Source: Betaproteobacteria bacterium UBA6904 (GTDB lineage: Bacteria; Pseudomonadota; Gammaproteobacteria; Burkholderiales; SG8-39). From it: a DNA stretch of 9,524 nt. A program made the translations under genes and the position numbers. The stretch spans positions 1 through 9,524 of the forward strand of contig DKBI01000125.1 of NCBI GenBank assembly GCA_002451175.1, read 5' to 3'. Below, piece by piece: positions 1-6,723 of this stretch. The notes under the pieces were generated by a model. That model was given only the letters and a program-made list of their open reading frames with translations. It had not been told where the DNA came from and made no database searches. Position 1 is the stretch's first letter. The number at the start of each line of letters is the position of its first letter.

Positions 1-801
1 GAGGAGATCGCCAAGTTCCGCGCCGGCCGCCGCATCTGGGCGAAGATCGCGCGCGAACGCTTCGGCGCCAAGGATCCGAAGGCCTGGCGCTTCAAGTTCC
101 ACGGGCAGACCTCGGGCGTCGACCTGACGCGGCAGCAGCCGCTCAACAACATCGCGCGCGTCACGACGCAGGCGATCGCGGGCATTTTCGGCGGCTTGCA
201 GTCGCTGCACACCGACAGCTACGACGAGGTGCTGTCCACGCCGACCGCCGAGGCGGCGCGCGTTGCGGTCGCCACGCAGAACATCCTCCGCGAGGAGGCG
301 CATCTCGTCGACGTCATCGACCCCCTGGGGGGCTCGTATTACGTGGAGGCGCTCACCGACGAGATGGAGCAGCGCATCGGGGCGCTGATCGCGCGCGTCG
401 ACGCCGCGGGCGGCATGTACGCGGCGGTCGAGCAGGGGCTCGTCCAGCACATGATCGGCGAGTCCGCGCGGCGCTTCCAGGACGCGGTGGAGAGCGGCCG
501 GCAGTGCGTGGTCGGCGTGAATGCCTATCGCGAGGACGAAGCCGCGGGCCGCGTGCGTCCGCTCGAGTATCCCGACCGGGCGCGCATCGCCGCGCAGCGC
601 GAGCGGCTGGCCCGGTTCAAGGCACGGCGCTCGAAGTCCGCCGTGAACGAAGCGCTCGGCGAGCTCGCGCGCGCGGCGCAGGGCAGCGCGAACCTGTTCG
701 CCGCCGTCGTGAGCGCCGTCGAGGCAGGCGCGACGCACGGCGAAGTGTGCGCGGCGCTGCGTCGCGAACTCGGCTTCGGGCAACCCCTGACGATCGTGTG
801 A
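1..801 (+). CDS. Acyl-CoA mutase large subunit (methylmalonyl-CoA mutase family), 3' part
   Basis: Catalytic (alpha) subunit of an adenosylcobalamin-dependent acyl-CoA mutase, which rearranges the carbon skeleton of substrates such as methylmalonyl-CoA. The reading frame is open from base 1, so the N-terminal half, with most of the TIM barrel, lies outside the window; 266 residues are visible. Family hallmarks are the stretch around [15 protein letters not shown] (about residues 38-52), [10 protein letters not shown] (about 65-74) and the [10 protein letters not shown] segment (about 108-117). The protein stops about 85 residues after the GVNAY motif, so it has no C-terminal B12-binding domain (no DxHxxG motif). 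It should therefore pair with a separate small subunit, as in IcmA/IcmB or HcmA/HcmB systems. The following gene encodes a MeaB-type GTPase, the usual partner of these mutases. The substrate (methylmalonyl-, isobutyryl-, 2-hydroxyisobutyryl- or other CoA ester) cannot be decided from this half. Confidence 0.93.
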   Translation, partial: EEIAKFRAGRRIWAKIARERFGAKDPKAWRFKFHGQTSGVDLTRQQPLNNIARVTTQAIAGIFGGLQSLHTDSYDEVLSTPTAEAARVAVATQNILREEAHLVDVIDPLGGSYYVEALTDEMEQRIGALIARVDAAGGMYAAVEQGLVQHMIGESARRFQDAVESGRQCVVGVNAYREDEAAGRVRPLEYPDRARIAAQRERLARFKARRSKSAVNEALGELARAAQGSANLFAAVVSAVEAGATHGEVCAALRRELGFGQPLTIV

Positions 802-802
802 C

Positions 803-2623
803 GTGAGCGACGCGGCCAAGTGGGCGATGCGGATCGCCGCCGGGGAGCGGCGCGCGATTGCGCGTGCCATTTCCGCCGTCGAGAACCAGACGCCGGAGGC
901 AGCCGCCGTGCGCGCGGCCATCGCCGGGCGGCTCGGCCGGGCCCACGTCGTCGGCGTGACCGGCCCGCCGGGCGCGGGCAAGTCCACGCTGGTGAACGCG
1001 TTGCTGCGCGAAATGCTCGGCCGCGGCCGCCGCGTGGCGGTCGTCGCCGTGGATCCGTCGAGCCCGATCAGCGGCGGCGCCGTGCTCGGGGACCGCATCC
1101 GCATGGCGGAACATCAGACCGATGAGCGTGTGTTCATCCGCTCCCTCGCGGCGCGCGGGCATCTCGGCGGCCTGTCGCGCACGACGCGCCAGGTCGTCGA
1201 CGTGCTGGATGCCGCGGGTTTCGACGCCGTGATCGTGGAGACCGTGGGCGCCGGCCAGTCCGAGGTGGCGATCGCGTCGCTGGCGGACACCAAACTGGTG
1301 GTCTGTCCGCCCGGACTGGGCGACGACGTCCAGGCGATCAAGGCGGGTGTCCTCGAGATCGCCGACATTTTCGTCGTCAACAAGGCGGATCTGCCGGACG
1401 CCGGCCGCACCGAGCGCGAGCTGCTCGGCATGCTCGCGCTGCGGCGGGCGGATCCCGGCGGGGCGCCGCTTCCGCCCGTGCTCAAGACCGTGGCGGCCAC
1501 GGGGGAGGGCGTCGCGGCGCTGCTCGACGCCGTCGAGGGCCACGGCGCGCGATGCCGCGCAGCGCGGCGTGACGAGGCGCAGTCGCCGATCGCCTTCCGC
1601 ATCGTCAAGAAGCGCGCCAGCCTGCACGATCCGCGCAAGGCATTCGCGCTGGTCGAGATCGAGAGCGAAGTGCGCGAGGATCCGCTGACGGGGGAGACGG
1701 CGCGCATCTGCCATTTCGCGTTTCCGGCACGCCGCCTGCCGGAGCTGTCGGCGCTCGCCGAGGACACGCGCGCGACGTGCCCGTTCTGTCCGGAGCGCGT
1801 CGCCGAGGTCACGCCCCGCTTCCCGGAGGCGCTGCTCGCCGGCGGCCGGGCGCAGCGCGGCGAAGCGCTGCTGTTCCCAAACCTCTTTCCGTACGACGAC
1901 GTGTCGGCAATCATCGCCCTGTCGCGGGCGCATTTCGTGCCGATGGATGCGCTGCCGGCGGCGATGATCGGCGACGCGCTTCGCCTGGCGCGCGATTTCA
2001 TCGTCGGCGCCGCGCCCTCGGTGGCGGGCGGGCAGGCATTCGGCATCGTCACCTGGAACTACATGCCGCCCTCCGGCGCCTCGCAGGTGCACCCGCACAT
2101 GCAGGTGATCGTCACCGATGCCCCGGGCAACGCGCTGCGCCGGGAGCTCGACGCCGAGGCGCACTTTCTCGAGCGCCACGGCATGCCCTACGCGCAGGCC
2201 CTCGCGGAGAGCGCGGGCGCCGATGCGCGCGGCGTCCTGCGGGACGGCCGCGTCGCGTGGTCGGTGCCGTTCTGTCCCGTGGGCATGCTGGGTGACGCCG
2301 AGGCGCGCATTGCCGGGCGGCACACGCTGAGCGACTGCAACGACGACGATCTCGAGGCCTTCGCGCGGAGCCTCTCGCGCCTGTGTGCCGCCTACGCGCG
2401 GCTCGGGTTCTGGAGCTTCAACCTGACGCTGTTCCCCGACGCCGAGCGGGAGCGCCACGGCCGGCATTGGCTGACCGCGCGCCTGCTGCCGCGCTTCTAC
2501 TTGCATCCGCAGCTGCACAATTCGGACGTCGCGTATCTCCAGCTGCTGCTCGGCGAGAAATTCGGCATGGTGTACCCGGAAGCGCACGCCGCGGCGCTCC
2601 GGGAGCAGCTCGACGACCGATGA
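803..2623 (+). CDS. MeaB-type mutase GTPase fused to a GalT-like nucleotidyltransferase domain
   Basis: A 606-residue, probably cytosolic two-domain protein starting at GTG, one base after the mutase stop. Residues 1-250 are a MeaB/ArgK G domain: P-loop GPPGAGKST (54-62), VDPSSPISGG with the following GD (83-97), ETVGAGQSE (146-154), the PGLGDDVQAIK segment (170-180) and NKAD (193-196). MeaB proteins use GTP to gate loading of adenosylcobalamin into acyl-CoA mutases and to eject damaged cofactor. The usual C-terminal dimerisation arm of MeaB is not recognisable. From about residue 262 the frame runs on into a full GalT-like domain of about 345 residues: CPFC (326-329), LFPNLFPYDD (357-366), SRAH with H377, WNYMPP (418-423), and VHPHMQ (429-434). 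By analogy with GalT, C326, C329, H377 and H430 would bind zinc and H432 would be the nucleotidylated nucleophile. The GalT-like substrate is unknown. Both domains look intact, with no stop or frame shift at the join. Confidence 0.9.
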   Translation: MSDAAKWAMRIAAGERRAIARAISAVENQTPEAAAVRAAIAGRLGRAHVVGVTGPPGAGKSTLVNALLREMLGRGRRVAVVAVDPSSPISGGAVLGDRIRMAEHQTDERVFIRSLAARGHLGGLSRTTRQVVDVLDAAGFDAVIVETVGAGQSEVAIASLADTKLVVCPPGLGDDVQAIKAGVLEIADIFVVNKADLPDAGRTERELLGMLALRRADPGGAPLPPVLKTVAATGEGVAALLDAVEGHGARCRAARRDEAQSPIAFRIVKKRASLHDPRKAFALVEIESEVREDPLTGETARICHFAFPARRLPELSALAEDTRATCPFCPERVAEVTPRFPEALLAGGRAQRGEALLFPNLFPYDDVSAIIALSRAHFVPMDALPAAMIGDALRLARDFIVGAAPSVAGGQAFGIVTWNYMPPSGASQVHPHMQVIVTDAPGNALRRELDAEAHFLERHGMPYAQALAESAGADARGVLRDGRVAWSVPFCPVGMLGDAEARIAGRHTLSDCNDDDLEAFARSLSRLCAAYARLGFWSFNLTLFPDAERERHGRHWLTARLLPRFYLHPQLHNSDVAYLQLLLGEKFGMVYPEAHAAALREQLDDR

Positions 2624-3519
2624 GGGCCGCGCCGCAGGAGCACCTGCCGCGGGGGCTCTGGTGGATTCTTGCCGGGCTGACGCTGGTCTGGGGATTCAAC
2701 TGGACGGCGATGAAGGTCGCGCTGTCCGAAGTCGCACCGTTCACGTTCCGCACGCTGTGCCTTGCGGCCGGGTCCGGGCTGCTGTTCGCTTTCCTGCGGA
2801 TTTCCCGCCAGCCACTGACCATTCCGCGCAGCGAGTGGCGCCGGCTCGTGGTGATTGCGCTATTCACGATTACCGCGTGGAACCTGCTCATCGCGTTCGG
2901 CGTGCGGCTGATTCCGTCGGGCCGCGCGGCGATCCTCGCCTACACGATGCCGGCGTGGGCGATTCCGCTCTCGGTCTGGCTGCTCGGCGAGCGCATGGAC
3001 CGGCGCAAGCTTCTCGGGCTCGGCCTGGGCATGGGCGGCATGGCGCTGTTGCTCTGGGACGAGATCGCGAATCTCCAGCGCGCGCCGCTCGGCTCGCTGC
3101 TCGTGCTCGCGGCTGCGCTGACCTGGGCCGTGGGCACGCTGCTGCAGAAGAAATTCCCGGTGCGTGCGCCGGTTGCCGCCTACACCGCATGGATCATGCT
3201 GATCGGGGGGATCCCCATCTACGCCGGGGCGCTGTTCCTGGACGATCTCGGCGCACTGGCGCGCGTGGAGCGCTGGCCGGCGCTCGCCGTGGCCTACAAC
3301 GTGGTGCTCGCCTTCGCCTGGGCGCACTGGGCCTGGATCAAGCTCGCGACCACCGTGTCGGTGACGACGTTTTCCCTCAGCATGCTGATGATCCCGGTGG
3401 TCGGCGTCTTCTCGGGCATGTTCTTCCTCGGCGAGCGACCCGGCGCAGCGGAGTTCGGTGCCCTGGCGCTGGTCCTCGGCTCGCTGGCGACCGTGATCAT
3501 GCAGCCGCGGGCGCGCTGA
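2620..3519 (+). CDS. EamA/DMT-family transporter
   Basis: Inner-membrane permease of the drug/metabolite transporter superfamily, 299 residues, the usual length. About ten hydrophobic segments are visible (roughly residues 13-31, 42-59, 75-93, 100-121, 130-146, 157-175, 186-206, 219-240, 246-270 and 275-294). They form the two EamA repeats, and each repeat carries an LGER motif (122-125 and 270-273). The ATG overlaps the stop of the MeaB-GalT fusion as ATGA, which suggests translational coupling and places it in the mutase operon. A longer upstream reading frame exists but contains only arginine/alanine-rich shadow sequence, and the first membrane segment follows this ATG closely. Substrates of EamA proteins (amino acids, nucleotide precursors, sugars and others) cannot be predicted from sequence. 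The 3' end overlaps gluQRS on the other strand by 23 bases. Confidence 0.88.
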   Translation: MRAAPQEHLPRGLWWILAGLTLVWGFNWTAMKVALSEVAPFTFRTLCLAAGSGLLFAFLRISRQPLTIPRSEWRRLVVIALFTITAWNLLIAFGVRLIPSGRAAILAYTMPAWAIPLSVWLLGERMDRRKLLGLGLGMGGMALLLWDEIANLQRAPLGSLLVLAAALTWAVGTLLQKKFPVRAPVAAYTAWIMLIGGIPIYAGALFLDDLGALARVERWPALAVAYNVVLAFAWAHWAWIKLATTVSVTTFSLSMLMIPVVGVFSGMFFLGERPGAAEFGALALVLGSLATVIMQPRAR

Positions 3520-4357
3520 GCGTTCGCGCGCGGGGGATCCGGGACGGATCCCACTGCTTCGCTGCGATCGCCAGGTCCGCGGCCGGCGCCTGGCCGAGAA
3601 ATGCCAGCACGCGCGGCAGATCGTCCGGACGCGCCGCCGGCGCGCCCGTCTGCTTGGCGAGCTTCCGTCCGTCCGCATCCACCGCGACCGGCACGTGCAG
3701 ATATCGCGGCGTCGGCAGCCCGAGGTATTGTTGCAGCAGGATCTGGCGCGCGGTCGAATCCAGCAGGTCCGCGCCGCGCACGATGTCAGTGACGCCCTGC
3801 GCCGCGTCGTCGACCACGACGGCGAGCTGGTACGCATGGAAGCCGTCGGCGCGCAGCAGCACGAAATCGCCCACCTCGCGCTCCACGGATTGCGTGATGT
3901 CGCCCTGCGCGCGGTCGGTGAAGGCGACCGCCTCCGGCATCGTCCGCAGCCGCAGGGCGCGCGGCGTCCTGCCGGGCGCGAGACCCTGCCGGCAGGTGCC
4001 GGGATAGATGCGCGCGCCGTCGATCGACAGCGCCGAATCCTCCATTTCCCGGCGCGAGCAGCCGCACCAGTAGGTGCGTCCGTCGCGCGCCAGCCGCTCG
4101 AGCGCGGCGGCATAGAGCGCGGTGCGCGCGCTTTGGAACTCGACTTCGCCGTCCCAGTGCAGGCCGCTGGCCTCGAGCAGGCGGAGAATCTCGTCGACCG
4201 CGCCGGGTTGCACGCGGGGACGGTCGAGATCCTCGATGCGCAGGAGCCATCGACCGCCCGCGGCGCGCGCATCCAGCCAGCTGGCGACCGCAGCGGCCAG
4301 GGAGCCGAAGTGCAGAGGACCGGTAGGCGAGGGCGCGAAGCGTCCGACGTAAGTCAT
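3497..4357 (-). CDS. gluQRS: Glutamyl-Q tRNA(Asp) synthetase
   Basis: A 286-residue paralogue of the glutamyl-tRNA synthetase catalytic core. It activates glutamate and attaches it to queuosine at the wobble position of tRNA-Asp in the cytoplasm. The class I signature is [15 protein letters not shown] (residues 6-20, HFGS standing for HIGH), and KLAKQ (232-236) stands for the KMSKS loop. The zinc site typical of GluQRS is present: C98 and C100 in WCGC, then Y118 and C122. The protein ends after the catalytic core and lacks the anticodon-binding domain of true GltX, which separates the two. The ATG at 4357 was chosen because it starts [11 protein letters not shown]; an upstream TTG would add ten residues not expected in the family. 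Its Shine-Dalgarno is poor. It is divergent from the thioredoxin gene and converges on the transporter gene. Confidence 0.95.
   Translation of the reverse strand: MTYVGRFAPSPTGPLHFGSLAAAVASWLDARAAGGRWLLRIEDLDRPRVQPGAVDEILRLLEASGLHWDGEVEFQSARTALYAAALERLARDGRTYWCGCSRREMEDSALSIDGARIYPGTCRQGLAPGRTPRALRLRTMPEAVAFTDRAQGDITQSVEREVGDFVLLRADGFHAYQLAVVVDDAAQGVTDIVRGADLLDSTARQILLQQYLGLPTPRYLHVPVAVDADGRKLAKQTGAPAARPDDLPRVLAFLGQAPAADLAIAAKQWDPSRIPRARTLSAPAAA
3534..3552. repeat. Perfect 8-bp inverted repeat just past the transporter stop
   Basis: GGGATCCG (3534-3541) and CGGATCCC (3545-3552) form a perfect 8-bp stem with a 3-base loop (GGA). It begins 14 bases after the transporter stop codon and lies within the C-terminal coding region of gluQRS on the other strand. 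No T-run follows on either strand, so it is not a standard intrinsic terminator. It could protect the 3' end of the upstream mRNA or be chance in GC-rich DNA. Confidence 0.4.
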
Positions 4358-4363
4358 GCGAGG

Positions 4364-4393
4364 TTGAAACCGTGCGCAGCGACTCAATATACA
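4364..4393 (+). promoter_or_regulatory. Sigma70-type promoter for the trx-pirin-purN operon
   Basis: TTGAAA (4364-4369) is followed after 18 bases by TATACA (4388-4393), a good match to -35 and -10 elements. It lies 28 bases upstream of the thioredoxin ATG, in a short AT-richer gap that stands out in this GC-rich window. The five + strand genes downstream are so tightly packed that this is the likely main promoter for all of them. Confidence 0.6.
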
Positions 4394-4412
4394 CTTGCAG
4401 TTCCCATTTCAA
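4386..4412 (-). promoter_or_regulatory. Possible gluQRS promoter overlapping the forward promoter
   Basis: On the - strand, TTGAAA (4412-4407) and TATATT (4391-4386) are separated by 15 bases, shorter than the preferred 17. It would transcribe gluQRS, whose ATG lies 28 bases downstream of the -10. The two opposing -10 elements share bases 4388-4391, so polymerases on the two promoters could exclude each other. The short spacer makes this call tentative. Confidence 0.35.
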
Positions 4413-4421
4413 GGACGTCCG

Positions 4422-4787
4422 ATGGCAACGCTGGAGCTGACGAGCGACAACTTCGAGCAGACGATCGCCGACCACCCGATCGTGATCGTGGACTTCTGGG
4501 CGTCGTGGTGCGGACCGTGCCGCGGCTTTGCGCCGATCTACGAAAAGGCCTCCGAGGCGCACCCCGACGTCGTGTTCGCGAAGGTCGACACGGACGCCCA
4601 GCAGGAGCTCGCGGGCGCGTTCCAGATCCGGTCGATCCCGACGCTGATGGTGTTCCGGGAGAAAGTGATCCTGTTCCAGCAGGCCGGCGCGCTGCCCGCG
4701 GCCGCGCTCGAGCAGGTCCTGACGCAGGCCAAGGCGCTCGACATGGCGCAGGTGCACGCCGAGATCGCGGCGCAGGCGAAATCATGA
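4422..4787 (+). CDS. Thioredoxin-family protein
   Basis: Small cytosolic thiol-disulfide oxidoreductase of 121 residues with a complete thioredoxin fold. The redox motif WCGPC is at residues 29-33 in the context VDFWASWCGPC, and the cis-proline is in RSIPT (P73). There is no signal peptide. The C-terminal tail after about residue 95 (LTQAKALDMAQVHAEI) is slightly longer than in classical thioredoxin 1. ATG at 4422 is preceded by AAGGA (4411-4415) at a good spacing, which decides it over an upstream TTG. The gene is first in its operon and its stop overlaps the pirin start as ATGA. It is probably a secondary thioredoxin rather than TrxA, but the specific partner is unknown. Confidence 0.93.
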   Translation: MATLELTSDNFEQTIADHPIVIVDFWASWCGPCRGFAPIYEKASEAHPDVVFAKVDTDAQQELAGAFQIRSIPTLMVFREKVILFQQAGALPAAALEQVLTQAKALDMAQVHAEIAAQAKS

Positions 4788-5479
4788 GGGCACGCCGCGC
4801 GGGAAGCGAACGGGGCTACGCCGATCATGGCTGGCTGAAATCGTTCCACAGCTTCTCGTTCGCCGACTACCACGACCCGGCGCACATGGGGTACGGCGCG
4901 CTGCGGGTCATCAACGAGGACCGCGTCGCTCCGGGCAGCGGATTCGGCACGCACGGCCATCGCGACATGGAAATCATCAGCTACGTGCTGGAGGGCGCGC
5001 TGGCGCACCAGGATTCGATGGGCAACGGCTCGACGATCGTGCCCGGGGACGTGCAGCGCATGAGCGCCGGGCGCGGTGTGATGCACAGCGAGTACAACCA
5101 CGAGCCGGCGGGCGAGACGCATTTCCTGCAGATCTGGATCGAGCCGGGCACGCGCGGCATTCCGCCGTCCTACGAGCAGAAGCACTTTGCGCCGGAGGAG
5201 AAGCGCGGGCGGCTGCGGCTGATCGCTTCCCCGGACGGCGCGGACGGGTCGGTCACCATCCATCAGGATGCGCGCCTCTACGTCGCCCTCGTCGATGGCG
5301 CGGAGCGGGTCGTGCATCGCGTCGCGCCAGGACGCCGCGCCTACGTGCATCTCGCGCGCGGCGCGGCGGTCGTGAACGGCGACGCGTTGCGCGCGGGCGA
5401 TGCGCTGAAGACGGACGACGCCGAGGTCGTGGTCGAGCGCGGCGCCGGCGCAGAGGTGCTGCTGTTCGATCTGGCCTGA
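4784..5479 (+). CDS. Pirin family protein (YhhW-like, quercetin 2,3-dioxygenase type)
   Basis: A 231-residue bicupin protein of the pirin family, the same size as E. coli YhhW. The metal ligands of the N-terminal cupin are all present: H57 and H59 in FGTHGHRD, then H101 and E103 in GVMHSEYN. The opening KSFHSFSFADYHDP (about residues 19-32) and LQIWIEP are also typical. Homologues bind Fe or another divalent metal, and some cleave quercetin in vitro; the physiological role in bacteria is uncertain. The C-terminal cupin (about 140-231) is degenerate, as usual. Its ATG overlaps the thioredoxin stop by four bases, so the two are likely translated as a coupled pair, and purN follows after 16 bases. 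Confidence 0.94.
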   Translation: MRARRAGSERGYADHGWLKSFHSFSFADYHDPAHMGYGALRVINEDRVAPGSGFGTHGHRDMEIISYVLEGALAHQDSMGNGSTIVPGDVQRMSAGRGVMHSEYNHEPAGETHFLQIWIEPGTRGIPPSYEQKHFAPEEKRGRLRLIASPDGADGSVTIHQDARLYVALVDGAERVVHRVAPGRRAYVHLARGAAVVNGDALRAGDALKTDDAEVVVERGAGAEVLLFDLA

Positions 5480-5495
5480 GCCGCGGGCGCGCGCC

Positions 5496-6113
5496 GTGTC
5501 GGTCGTCATTCTGATCTCGGGCCGGGGCAGCAACATGCAGGCGCTGCTGGAGGCGGGCGTTCCCGTGTCCGCAGTGCTCAGCAACCGCGCCGGCGCGCGC
5601 GGTCTGGAGATCGCGGCACGCTACGGCGTGTCCACGGCGGTGGTGGAGCACCCGGCCTATGCCTCGCGCGAGGCGTTCGATGCGGCGCTCGGCGATGCGG
5701 TCGAGCGATTTGCGCCGCGGCTCGTGGTGCTCGCGGGGTTCATGCGCGTGCTGACGGCGGGTTTCGTCGCGCGATTCGACGGGCGCCTGCTGAACATCCA
5801 TCCCTCGCTGCTGCCGGCGTTTCCGGGGCTGCACACGCACGAGCGCGCGCTGGAGGCCGGCGTGAAGGTGCATGGTTGCACGGTGCATTTCGTCACCGCC
5901 GACCTGGATCACGGTCCGATCGTCATTCAGGCGGCGGTCCCGGTGCTGCCGGGCGACGACGCGGACGTTTTGGGGGCGCGCGTGCTGGCCCAGGAGCACG
6001 TCGTGTATCCGCGGGCCGTGCGCTGGTTCCTGGACGGCAGGCTGGACATCGCGGACGGCAGGGTCCGCGTCAAGGGCAACGATGCGCAACTGGTTCTTGG
6101 CAGCCACGCTTAG
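5496..6113 (+). CDS. purN: Phosphoribosylglycinamide formyltransferase
   Basis: GAR transformylase moves the formyl group from 10-formyl-tetrahydrofolate to glycinamide ribonucleotide, the third step of purine synthesis, in the cytosol. The 205-residue protein opens with VVILISGRGSNMQALLEA (phosphate-binding loop). It has the catalytic triad N100, H102 (LLNIHPSLLPAFPG) and D138 (TADLDHGP), with the family signature around residues 127-141. It starts at GTG; the second residue onward aligns directly with the conserved beta strand, leaving no room for a later start. The stretch between ALLEA and VSAVLSN is a few residues shorter than usual. It sits 16 bases after the pirin gene, and the next gene starts inside its 3' end. 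No PurR-like operator was seen beside it. Confidence 0.96.
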   Translation: MSVVILISGRGSNMQALLEAGVPVSAVLSNRAGARGLEIAARYGVSTAVVEHPAYASREAFDAALGDAVERFAPRLVVLAGFMRVLTAGFVARFDGRLLNIHPSLLPAFPGLHTHERALEAGVKVHGCTVHFVTADLDHGPIVIQAAVPVLPGDDADVLGARVLAQEHVVYPRAVRWFLDGRLDIADGRVRVKGNDAQLVLGSHA

Positions 6114-6723
6114 CACGACGCTCTGTGCGCACGCGGCGCCGCCGCAGCGCGTGGAGGTCGTCTACGAGCTTTCGCACAACGGCTTGGTCGTGGCCGAGGT
6201 CACGCATCGCCTCGAACACGACGGACGCAACTACACGCTGCAGGAGACCTGGAAAGGGCGCGGGGTGTTCGCGCTGCGCGGCGAGGCGCAGCGCATCAGT
6301 CGCGGCGTCGTGGCGCGCGACGGACTGCGGCCCGCGGAGTACCGCGACGTGCGCGCCGGCCGCGAGCGCCGGCACGCGACCTTCGATCCGTCGAACGGCG
6401 TGCCGACGCGCGAGCAGCAGGACCGCCTGAGCTTCATCTGGACGTTCGCGTTCGCGCCTCCGGCGGGGCTCGTGCAGCTGAACGTGCTGGATGGCAAGGG
6501 CAGCGTGACCTACGACTACCGGCCGGCCGGACGCGAGAAGGTGCAGGTGCCGGCCGGCGAGTTCGACACGCTCCACCTGGCGAGACAGAAACGGCGCCCC
6601 GAAGACCGCAGCGATGAGCTCTGGCTCGCCGTGGACCGGCAGAATCTGCCGGTGCGCATTCGCGTGACCGACAAGGACGGCACGCAGATCGATCAGCTCG
6701 CCGTGCGCATCACCACGCCGTGA
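6082..6723 (+). CDS. DUF3108 domain-containing periplasmic protein
   Basis: A 213-residue protein with a short signal peptide (about residues 1-18, MRNWFLAATLSTTLCAHA, predicted cleavage before APP), so it is probably periplasmic; C15 is not in a good lipobox. The mature part is beta-rich and fits DUF3108: VVYELSHNGLVVAEV, then YTLQETWKGRG, QDRLSFIWTFAF, and near the end VPAGEFDTLHLAR, DELWLAVDRQNLPVRI and KDGTQIDQL. The biochemical role is unknown; the family resembles outer-membrane or lipid-associated beta proteins only loosely. The ATG lies inside purN, giving a 32-base overlap, with AAGGG (6072-6076) as ribosome binding site. An upstream-extended frame was rejected because it shadows purN and would bury the signal peptide. 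Placement between purN and an rsmB-like gene is a recurring betaproteobacterial arrangement, as I recall it. Confidence 0.88.
   Translation: MRNWFLAATLSTTLCAHAAPPQRVEVVYELSHNGLVVAEVTHRLEHDGRNYTLQETWKGRGVFALRGEAQRISRGVVARDGLRPAEYRDVRAGRERRHATFDPSNGVPTREQQDRLSFIWTFAFAPPAGLVQLNVLDGKGSVTYDYRPAGREKVQVPAGEFDTLHLARQKRRPEDRSDELWLAVDRQNLPVRIRVTDKDGTQIDQLAVRITTP

Noticed and set aside
1553..1592. The MeaB-GalT join as a frameshift or assembly artefact
   Set aside because: No homopolymer run or composition change is visible at the join, and both domains are complete in one frame. It cannot be fully excluded without reads or relatives.
617..2587. A 656-residue open frame on the - strand opposite the MeaB-GalT gene
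   Set aside because: It is rich in arginine, histidine and alanine with no recognisable motif, and it is fully opposite a gene with clear conserved domains. Long antisense frames are expected in GC-rich DNA.
3497..4357. A truncated glutamyl-tRNA synthetase (gltX pseudogene)
   Set aside because: The Cys-x-Cys...Tyr...Cys zinc site, the KLAKQ motif and the length all match complete GluQRS, which naturally lacks the anticodon-binding domain.
4358..4387. A longer gluQRS starting at TTG 4387
   Set aside because: The extra ten residues are not expected in the family, they overlap the promoter elements, and the ATG at 4357 starts the conserved N-terminus.
3695..5479. A 594-residue + strand frame ending with the pirin
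   Set aside because: Its first 363 codons lie antisense to gluQRS and out of frame with thioredoxin, with no family resemblance. The pirin N-terminus begins exactly at the ATG at 4784.
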